The notes below the pieces were generated by a model that was not told where the DNA came from, made no database searches, and saw only the letters and a list, made by a program, of their open reading frames with translations. From IMG/VR virus record IMGVR_UViG_3300027608_000086, positions 1 to 35,114 of that record: DNA of 35,114 bases. One strand, 5' to 3'. Below, piece by piece: positions 23,222 to 33,600 of the stretch. Source of the DNA: a virus. Position numbers and translations under genes: made by a program. Each line of letters opens with the position of its first letter. The first letter of the stretch is position 1.

Positions 23222-24664
23222 ATGTTTACACAACCATCCGTCAATAAAATTGCCTCGGCGTATAAGGGAAATCCTGCGCCGTTGAATCAAAAAGTTGACC
23301 AAGACAGAAAACAAAATGGGGGGGTGATTCCTAAAGATTTGCGCCAACTTATGGCTTCTTACGACCTTGCACAAGGCAAACAACATGCTGGTATTCAGGC
23401 CGCTTTAAACGCACCGCCCAACATGCCAACAGTTGCAGAAGATGTCCAAGCTAAAGCCCAACAGGCTTTACAGGCTCGTATGGTTCAGGAGGCTCAGAAA
23501 CAAATGGCTAAAGATGGCAGACCCGGAATGATTCCTATGGGAGTCCCCCAACCTAGACTACAACCTGAAGAGCGTGGCATTGATAGCCTCACCTCTAACG
23601 TAGGTGAATCCTATGCCAACGGCGGTGTAGTTGCTTTCCAAGAAGGCGGTACACCACCAGACACAAGAAGCGCAGAGGACATCCTACGTGAATCTATGCG
23701 TGTAAACGAGGAAACAAGACGAGCAGAAGCTGTTGCTCGTCAAAAGGCTGAATTAGGCGCTCCAGACACAACGCAGATTGACCGCTTAATTGCTGAGAAT
23801 CAAGCACGTAAAGATAAGCTTGCAGGCCCAAAACCCGGCTATGACGCAGTCATGGAAATGTTAGACCAGATTGCCCTAGGCGGTGGACGCACATCTGCTG
23901 AATCTGGTGCTCTTGGCGCTTCTCGCCAAAAAGCGTTGCAAAAAGCTCGTGAGACAGAACAGAGTACCCTGACCGACAAGATGATTGATCTGGCTCAGAG
24001 GAAGTCAGACACTGGTTATCAGTACAAGAAAGATCTGTTCCAGACAGGTAACGTTGCCGCTGAAGCCGCCATTAAGCAGAAGTACGATGCGGCTATCCAA
24101 GTGGCTAGAACAGATCAAGACAAGCTTAAGTTGGCTCAGGAAAGAGATCTTGAGCTTAAGAAGCTTGCCATAGAAGGTCAAAAAGCTAACGCTATGAGTA
24201 AGCCTGCCGAAGGTATTCAGGTTGCCAACATGCTTATGGCGGCTGATAAAACTCTTTCCAGAGAAGAGGCTTTAAAACGAGGCTACATGATTAGCAAAAG
24301 TGGTGAGCTTAAACAAGAGCAAAATGAAACCGCTCGTTTAAAAGCACTTGAGGACGCTGAAAAAGACTTCCTTCAGATCCATGACAAAGACATACGGAAG
24401 ATGTATGCTACGTCCAAAAAGCCGGAAGTTAAAGCTCAGTATGACGCTTGGGTGGCCGAGAAAGATGCAAAGCTAAAAGAATTACGTGCACGGCGTTACT
24501 CAAGCGCCGAATCCGGCGGCTTGCCACAGGCTTTAGCAACACAGGCAACCCCTAGTGCGGCTCCAACCGCTGGAGGATATACTGTCACGGCAGGGGGAAT
24601 GGTTCATTCATTCCCAACCCAAGCGGCGGCTGATGCGTTTAAAAAAGCTAGTGGAGCAAAATAA
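23222..24664 (+). CDS. Coiled-coil internal virion-like protein
   Basis: 480 residues; AAGGATATC precedes the ATG. The N-terminal part has SAYKGNPAPLNQKVDQDRKQ, then GGVIPKDLRQLMASYDLAQG, then IPMGVPQPRLQP, then SNVGESYANGGVVAFQEGG, a conserved start seen in proteins just upstream of giant polyvalent proteins. Residues about 150-440 are almost entirely charged alpha-helix with coiled-coil character (KYDAAIQVARTDQDKLKLAQ). The C-terminus GYTVTAGGMVHSFPTQAAAD resembles a short SPOR-like or YxVxxGG ending. The stop and the next start share a base (TAATG), so it is coupled to the giant gene. Probably part of the ejection apparatus. Confidence 0.7.
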   Translation: MFTQPSVNKIASAYKGNPAPLNQKVDQDRKQNGGVIPKDLRQLMASYDLAQGKQHAGIQAALNAPPNMPTVAEDVQAKAQQALQARMVQEAQKQMAKDGRPGMIPMGVPQPRLQPEERGIDSLTSNVGESYANGGVVAFQEGGTPPDTRSAEDILRESMRVNEETRRAEAVARQKAELGAPDTTQIDRLIAENQARKDKLAGPKPGYDAVMEMLDQIALGGGRTSAESGALGASRQKALQKARETEQSTLTDKMIDLAQRKSDTGYQYKKDLFQTGNVAAEAAIKQKYDAAIQVARTDQDKLKLAQERDLELKKLAIEGQKANAMSKPAEGIQVANMLMAADKTLSREEALKRGYMISKSGELKQEQNETARLKALEDAEKDFLQIHDKDIRKMYATSKKPEVKAQYDAWVAEKDAKLKELRARRYSSAESGGLPQALATQATPSAAPTAGGYTVTAGGMVHSFPTQAAADAFKKASGAK

Positions 24665-27600
24665 TGGATCTAGAAGAACTGGCGAAGCAGTATGGCGGTG
24701 TTTCAACCAAAGTTGAACCAGTTAATTTAGAGAAATTAGCCAAAGAGCTAGGCGGTACATCACGCCCTGTTAAAGAGCGTACAGTCACAGAAGCATTTAC
24801 CGACCCTGCGGCCAAGTTTGCCTCAGGCATTGGTTCATTAATCCAATTTCCCGGTCAGATCTATGGTCTGACTACAGGTGCAATCAAAGACAAAGACTTT
24901 GGAACCACAGGCTTACAGGGCTTAGGTCAGAACATACAGGACTACGCCAAGAAGAAACTGTCTGAGAAGCTTGTTTCTGAGGAGGCTGAGACTGCCCGTA
25001 AGGTTGAAGAAGCCGAGAAGAGGGGTATTCTTCCAGCCCTAGGCACACAGATTAGTGAAGTTTTAAAGAACCCCCTAACACAGGGTATTGGCTTTGCCGC
25101 AGAGCAAATCCCTCAAGCTATTCCTTCTGCCATTGCCGCCTTAATTCCCGGTGCTGGCCCCGTCCTTGCCGCAGAGTTACGTGCCGCTCAAGCCGCCGCT
25201 AAGGCCGCTGTAGGTAACGTTGCTAAGAAAGAAGCCGCAGATGCCGCCCTAAAGCTGGCAGAGAATGCCGCTTTGAAATCTCAGATATCTCGTGGCACTA
25301 CTGCCGCTATTGGCACTGGAGCCGCCCAACAGGGCGCTGACATTGGTTCAGGTAGCTTTGAGGAGATCAAACAGTACCTGATGACAGAAAAAGGCCTGAC
25401 TGAAGATCAGGCGGCGGCACAGGCTTTAAACCTCGCAAGAGCCTCTGGAGCAAGTGGTGCGGCTATTTCCCTTTTGGCGCAGAAATTACCCGGTGCACAA
25501 GCCCTAGAACGTGCCCTTGCAGGCGAAAGACTTGGTACAGGTCGCATCAAAGGTGCAATCGCTGGCGCTCTTAAAAATATTCCCGAGGAAATGGTTGAAG
25601 AGGGCGGCGGTAAAGTTACACAAAACCTTGCCTTGCGTGATGTCAATCCAGAGCAAAGTCTTACAGCCGGACTAGGCCAGACCTTAGGTCAAGCCGCCCT
25701 AGGCGCAGGCCTTATCGGTGGTGGTGCAGGTGCTATCTCCGGTGGTAAACCCACGATCAATCCTGAGGATGTTAAGAACGCAGAGTTTGAGAAGCGCAAG
25801 GCTGAAGATATTCAACGGGCTACTGAGAAGAGGGCAGAGATTGCCACACAGATGGAGGTCGTTAAGAACCCCGTTGGTGCTTTGACAGAAGCTGACCTTG
25901 GCCCTGAGTTAACCTCTTATGTAAACGAGCACCGGACAGCAACAGGTAAACCTACGCTAACTACGTACAGTTTAGATGATGTGGTTGATGCCTTACCGGG
26001 CAAAGATAAGGTCAAAGAAGCAGGTGCTTTAAACGCATTGATTGCCCAGAAGACCGGCTACACAGCCGAGGTTTACACGCCTGACGCAATCACTGCGCTG
26101 GCTGAAGAAAAAAACGTGGATGTAAACGCTCCCGGGTTTGGGGACTTCCTCTTTAGATCAACTGGCATCTCTGACCCCGCTCAGATGTCGCAACCCCAGT
26201 TGCATTCTGCGGTTACAGCCCTGCAAAAGCTTCCCACATTTGAGACTAAGCAAGAGTTACCCGAAGGCACAAACGCTACAAGGTACAGCCCTGAGCAACT
26301 TACCAAAGCCATAGATGGTTTAAACGCCAAGCTGGACGAGGTGGGTAAGGATGAGTTAAGTTTTAAGGAAACTACCAAGGTAGTAGAGACGGCCACCGGA
26401 CTCAAGGGTTCTGCTGTTAATGCACTACTTAACGATTCAACCAAGAGCGGAAGCATTGTTACGGAAGGTAATAAAGTTAGTGTTCCCTCACGTTCTACAC
26501 CTAGTGGATACGACATTCAGGAAGAAGTTGGTGTTGAAGAGGAGCAGGCAGAGTCCTATGATGTGATGAGCGGTGACCAAAAAGTTCGCTCTTTTGACAC
26601 CCAAGAGAAGGCCGAAGCTCATGTTGAGAAACTAAACAGTTTTGCACAGGCTGAACTTAAGAAAACGCAAGAAGGTTTAAAGGTTGAAGAACAGAAGATT
26701 GCCAAGTCCGAGAACGAACTGCTCAAGTATGAGCTTAATGGCTTGGTTGGTACACCCGCAGAACAAGCGGCGCAAGAGGTACACCAAGCAGTACTAGACG
26801 AGGCTATGCCCGTCATTGCCGACCTTAAGAATCAAGAAGAGATCTATAGCAGGCCTGTCAGTGTTGTGCCTGTTGGCGTTAAAAAGGTTACGCCCAAGAC
26901 ATACCGAGTCACCAAGGGTGAGACTGTCAAGGGAACTAAGGCTACCCGTGAGGAAGCCGAGCAGTCTATCTTTGAAGACCTGTCAGACAAAGAGATTCAG
27001 GAGTTGGCAAAGACCAAGTCTCCTAAACTACAGGCTCGTTTAAACGCAGAAATAGCCCGCCGGTCTACAGCGCCAGCACCAGAGACTAAAACACCAGAAC
27101 AGGCTCAAAAGCTTCAAGCCGCACAAGCTACCCTTCAATCTATGTTGGGACGGTTTGGTCTACAGGATGTAGCCGTAAAGATTGTTGATGCCATTGAACA
27201 GGGCGCAGATGGCTCCTATGCGGCTAAAGTTATCCAGTTGGCTATTGATGCTCAGAACCCTGTAAGGGTTATGCGTCATGAAGCCCTCCATGCTTTAAAA
27301 GAATTAGGATTCTTTACCGATTCCCAGTGGGCCTCTTTAGAGCGTCAAGCTAAAGCTGAGTGGGTGGATAAGTACCTTAAGAATAATCAAACCAAGACAT
27401 CCGACGGACGAGTTATCAGCCGGTACGATGCCTATGTTGAGCAGGGTTTAAACGAGGAAGCTCTGTTGGAAGAGGCAATCGCAGATGCCTTTGGCGACTT
27501 TGATGCTAACAAGGCTCCTCCCGGAATGCTGAATGCGTTGCTAAACAAGCTTCGTAACTTCTTCTCTACCCTCAAGTCATACCTCAATGGTCAGGGCTAT

Positions 27601-30600
27601 GAGTCCTACAAGGATATCTTTGGCAAGATTGAGAAAGGTGAACTTAAACCTTCCAAGCCTGCCGTGGCAAACAAGGAAGCTAAGAAGTCGCTTACCTCCT
27701 TTGGTGCTTTCTTTGGCGATGAGAAACAACCTGTTTACACGCCGCTGTCTACACGAAACTTTATGGAGCAGGACTCTATTGTTTCCCAGCAGGATCTTGG
27801 TTTAAACACAAAAGCCAAGCGTGGCATATTTAACAATGTCCGGGACATTGCCAGTGCTTTAAACCAATACACCATAGATCGTTTTGGTCAGATGGATCGA
27901 AGCAACCTGAGCAACGAGCAATCTACTCAGCTTGCTAGGGCGATGGCAGATGAAGTTGCATTCCAGTTGGGCACTCAAGCCACAACTGGTACGGGTCTGG
28001 GTTGGTATTCAAACAACTATCCCAAAGCGGTTAAACGCTTGGCAAACCGTTTCCCTGAACTAAGAGACAACAAACACGCCCGTTCAGTGTTCTCTGCGTT
28101 GGTGGCAGTTACATCCAATGGTGAGAAGGTTAACAAGAACATTACTAACGCTATCACGTTGTACTCCAAACTGCGTGATGGTAAGCCTCTAATTGCCATG
28201 GGCAACCGTAGAGCTACCGCTCTTGAGAACAACCTCAAGATGATCCAAGACTTGCTCAATCTACATGGTAAAAACTTTGAAAAGGTTCTTCTAGAGGAGA
28301 TCACGGTCAAGGAAATGAATGCCCGTCTGCGTGAGATGGGTGAAGATACTGATGGTAGCTACCTCAAGGACACTACAGTCCCTGCCGCCGCAGTCTACTT
28401 TGGGCCTAAGCTGGGTGCGTTCTACGCCAACCTCTCTGGTTCAGAGGGCTACCTCACCATGGATCTGTGGTGGACTCGCTCTGTCAACCGGATGCGTGGC
28501 TTGTTAATTCCTCAGGCAACTGAAGCGTCTATCAACAAGTTCCGTGACATGATGGAAATGCCTAGCGCAACCCGTGATGAGGTGATTGCCGCTACGATTC
28601 CCTTGCGTAACAAGTACGAGGAATACGGCTATAGCACTGAGCTTGAGCATTTGGCTAAAGGTAAAGAGCCTGCCAAGAAAGACAAGAAACCAGCATGGTT
28701 TAAGAAGGCCAAAGCCAAAGCTGGGGCCGCTTACGATCAACTGTTGTTTGAGCACAACCTTGAGAAGATGGCTAACACCATCTACAAGAATGAATTTGAA
28801 ATGCTGGAGGAAGCCCCGTTTACAGCTACCGACCGCAAGTTTATGTATGACGCAGGCCGTAAGGCGCAAGAGATGTTGCGTAAAGACGGCATTAATTTAA
28901 CTTTAGCTGACATCCAAGCGGCTCTTTGGTATTATGAGAAACGCCTCTACGAAAAACTAAGCGGAAGGAAAGCCGATGACATCGGATACGAAGAAGCAAT
29001 CATCGCTCAGTCAGGAAAGACTACTGGACGAGCAAGACCCAGTGTGGTCTTCGATACAGAACTTAACCGCAGGGATGAATCCGGAGGAGCGGTCAAGGAC
29101 ACTGAGGAGCTTCGTGGGAAGTCTGACTACGGGCCAAAATACTCCCTCAGAGAAGCCGTACGATCCTATCGAGGACGCAATGAAGCTGAACCCGAAACTC
29201 ACACGCGAGAAAGCATTGGAGATGGCGAAGGAATTCGGGTTCTAGGCGTAGCGCCAATTGCCCGATACAGACCTACTCAAGGGTTCAAAGACATCATCAG
29301 CGACCACGGGTTTGAATCACCCGTGTTCTATGAGATCAGCAGTGATGATGCTCAGACATATGCGGATGCCATTCAGGCATCCAAAGATTCCACTAAATTT
29401 GGTGCGGCAGTCTATGTGTATCCTGTAGAGGAATACGCAAAGATGCGCCTGTTCTTAACGCAAGACGGCAAGTCTGGCATTGCTCTTAAGAATGACGACA
29501 TTGTTTCCGTCTTCTCAGGTAAGCCACATAGAGGCTCTGCCAACTCATCGCTCCAGTTAGCAATCCAAGAGGGTGGCAGAAGACTTGACGCATTTGATAC
29601 GGTTCTTCCTACCCTGTACCACGCCAATGGATTTAAACCCGTTGGTCGTATGGCTTGGAACGAGGACTACAAACCTGACAACTGGGACAAAAAAACCTTT
29701 GAAGAGTTCAACGGTGGTCAGCCTGATGTCGTTTACATGTCCTATGACCCGGACAACAACGAGACTCTGTTTGATAATCCCGGCCCATACTTTGATGATC
29801 CTGACGCATTGTCAGAAGCACAAGCAAGAGCCGTAAAAAATTATTTTGAAGAAGGAGAAGGCTATGGATCTAGAAAACAAAATCAAAGAGCTGGAAAACT
29901 CAAAGCCTCAGCGCAAGAACTTCCAAACCAACGAAGAGTACGAAGAGACATACAACTACTGGATGATGAGACAAGGGCAAAGTATCCGTACCTTGAAGAA
30001 CCGGTTGAAGGATTACCAGCAAAAGTAAAAGTTGACGGTGTTGAAGTTACATTTGGCCCTTACATACCCGCAAGAGAAGCGGCTATTTTGTATGCGGAAA
30101 AGATGGGGATTCCATATCGCCAACAAGCTAGTTATCACAAGCTAGATAAAAAATTCTCAACATTGTTGGCTAACACATATGCCCGCATGTTAAATAGACC
30201 GCTTGCGTCAGATGTAAAAGAGGCATACGACGCTTGGGCAAAAGAAACTATTGCTCAATACGAAGCCATGATTAAAACGGGTATAACAATTGAGTTTATG
30301 CCCAACAACAGGGATCCTTATGGAAACCCACGTAATGCAATACTTGATGTTTTAAACAACAATCATCTTTACGTTTTCCCTGCTGACGGTGGTTTTGGCA
30401 AAGATGCCATTACTGAAAAACAAATCAGAACCAACCCTGCTTTAGCTTTAACAGATATTATTATTTCCGGCAGACAAGCCAGAGTAGTTGAAGTATTTAG
30501 AGCAACGCATGATTTCTTTGGTCATGTTAAAGAAGGCTTTGGATTTAGAGCAGAGGGTGAAGAGAACGCCTTCCAATCTCACGTTAGGATGTACTCACCA

Positions 30601-33600
30601 CTTGCCGCCAGAGCAATGACTGCTGGCACAAGGGGACAAAACTCAGACGTAAATTTTGGCCCCAATGCTGAATTTAATAAGACCGCATCTGGTGAAGATA
30701 CTATTTACGCAGATCAAAAAATTGGGTTGATGCCTGAGTGGGCAACTGATTCCAATATTGAGCCTGATGTAACTAGCAAACCAAAGTTAAGTCTTAAGTC
30801 TTTCTTTCGCTCACCCGAAGCCGCAGAAAGAGCCGCTTACCGCAAAGCCCCGCCTATAACTGATGCGTTTAAACGCTGGTTTGGTAACAGCGTGTTGACA
30901 GAAGAAGGTCGTCCCGTAGTCATGTACCACGGATCACCCAATGAGTTCAGCATCTTTGCTGAACGCAGACCAATCTTTGTTAGTGCCGTTCCAGACGATG
31001 CAGAATTCTTTGCCGCATTAAAACGTCTTGGTAGGAAACAAGGGAAGCCATACATTTACCCATTGTGGGTACGTGCTGAAAAGCCTTTTGACTTTGAGAA
31101 TCCTGATCATGTTCAACAGATCATGGATTACATGGCTGATAACTACACAAGCCCTGAGAATGCCAACCGCATTCAAGTTATTGGGCATGGTTACAAAACT
31201 CCCGAACAGTTGTCTATCCGTATAGAAAATGGTGACTGGACATACATTGAAAGCGCCAATATTCAAGATGCCTTGAAGGCTTTGGGCTTTGATTCATTCC
31301 AAGTCCTAGAAGGCGGTAAGAAGAACCTCGCAGTCTTTGATGCCAACCAAGTTAAGTCAGCCACAGGTAACACTGGTGAGTTTGGTGAGACTAAAGACAT
31401 GCGCTTTAGCCTGCGTAATGTAGACACACCAGAGTTTAAACGGTTCTTTGGTGACAGCAAGGTCGTCAACGCTGATGGTACGCCTAGGGTTGTGTACCAT
31501 GGAACAACCAAAGATTTTGATGTTCCCAAAACTTCATTTAAACGTGAAGAGTATGCAAAGTTTGGTTTCCATGTTGGAACAGAAGAAGCCGCCAACACCC
31601 GTCTGGCTCAAACAGAAGGTTTAAACGCTCAGGGCGCTAACATCATGCCCGTATACGTAAGGGCTGAGAATCCTTTGCGTATGGATGAGAACCGCCTTGG
31701 TCGATGGGGTATTGATGACATCATGTCAGCGGTCATGGAAAAGGCTGAGAGGGGTGAAATTGATGGCATCAGCCCTGATGTTATAGATGATTTCTTTAAC
31801 GATAGATTTGATATTGAGGCTGAAGTACTTGGGGTTGAAGACAATCTTGCAGAACCAAGAGTTTGGCAAGACGATGGAATGTGGATGCCGGGAGAGCGGT
31901 CTAGCTATTTAAAAGCATTCTTACAACAGTTGGGTTATGACAGCATTGTTTACAACAATGAATTTGAGGGTGGTGGTGACAGCTACATCTTGCTAGACCC
32001 AAGGCAAGTTAAGTCTGCTACAGGAAACACTGGAGCATTTGACCCGACCAACCCTGACATCCGCTATAGCTTGCGTACATTAACTCCTGATAGCACACAG
32101 GAAGAAGTTATCTCTATTCTTCCAGAAACACCAATGTTTAGAGGTGTTCGTGGAGCAAACACAAGCGACCCTGTTGGCGCACAGTACTTTACTAGCTCTG
32201 ATATTTTTGCCAAAACGTACAGTTCAAACGGCAAAGTTGATGAGCATCGTTTAACACTGCAAAACCCACTGGTTGTGTCAGATTCTGAGTGGAGTCAATA
32301 CGCCAATAGCCCGTTTAATCCTATTGAAGATATTAAAGCAAAACTTAAAGCCAGCGGGCATGATGGCGTTGTTAACGTCAGAAAAACTCCGATGGGAAGC
32401 ATGGTCACCGTGCTTGCTTTGGATTCTAAGAAGGCAACCAAGCCTGCAATCAAACTCAGTTTCCCAAGCATTGCAGATCAGATTGCTCAGACCAAAAACG
32501 GTACAGACATTAACGATAGCATCTTGGGCACAACCACTGTCCGTGAAGAAGATGGATTCATTGAGCGCATGATGAGTGCCATCTCTCCCGAGTCGTTCTC
32601 TAGGTTCCGTGCCAGTGCTATTAATCGTTACAACCAAATGAGCGTCAACGATAAGAAAATGGCTCAGGCGATGGGTGGCATTGAACTACTTGCAGACGCA
32701 AGTGCAGAGTTTGCCGCCCTCCAATCAGACACATCCGCAGGCGTTGCCGCCGCAGTCATGGGTTATGGAGAATCAAAAGGTGGTGTGCCAGTCTACGAAA
32801 AGGGCTACACAACCGTCAGTGATTTAAACGGTACTGTCAAAGGCCTGACTGAGTTGCTCATGCCATTGGCTAAACGTGGCGATCCTTATATCTATCGGGC
32901 ATTCCAGTTCTACTCAGGTGTTAAACGGGGTACTCGTTTAGACGCTGAAGGTAAAGAGAAGTTGTTTGACAAAAAAGACATCCAGTTTGCCAAGGACTTA
33001 GAGCTTCTCTATCCTGAGTTTGCTACCGTTCATGCTGACTGGATTAAGTACAACAACGGCCATGTGGATTACATGGTCAAGACTGGTGTGCTTACCCCTG
33101 AGAAGGGTGCAATCTTTAAGAAGTATGCCGACTACATTCCTTTCTATCGTCAGCTAGAGGGTGAGGAAACCTTCGGCCCGAACATCTTCCAGAGTTTGTC
33201 TAACGTCAAGGCTCCTAAGAAGATCAAGGGCGGTGAGGCTCCACTCGCTGACTTCCTTGAGACTGTTGTAAGAAACACACAGGCTTCTGTCCAGTCAGGC
33301 ATGAAGAACATTGCGGCTAACAGGGCGATTGACCAAGCTTTATTCTTGGGTACTGCGACTCAGTTACCACAAGTCTCAGGTGCTCCTAACACAGTCACTA
33401 TTTTGCGTAACGGTATCCCCGTCTCCTACGCTGTGTCTGACCGTCTGTTGTTTGATTCAATGCAGAGTTTAAACCTACCAGAGATGCCGTTCCTTGGCAT
33501 CTTGGCTGGCCCTGCCAACTTGCTCCGTAACTTGGTGACTAAAGACCCCGGCTTTATGCTTGCCAACATGATGCGTGACTCCTTGGCCGCATACGCAACC

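Noticed and set aside
26816-27805. Further +1 and +2 frames inside the giant gene (26816-27043, 27587-27805)
   Set aside because: Leu/Arg-rich products typical of out-of-frame reading; no good start signals.
29573-29836. Third same-strand frame inside the giant gene (88 codons)
   Set aside because: It has no ribosome-binding site, the product is Thr/Pro-rich without helical or domain features, and the giant frame keeps normal codon use over the GNAT-like segment.
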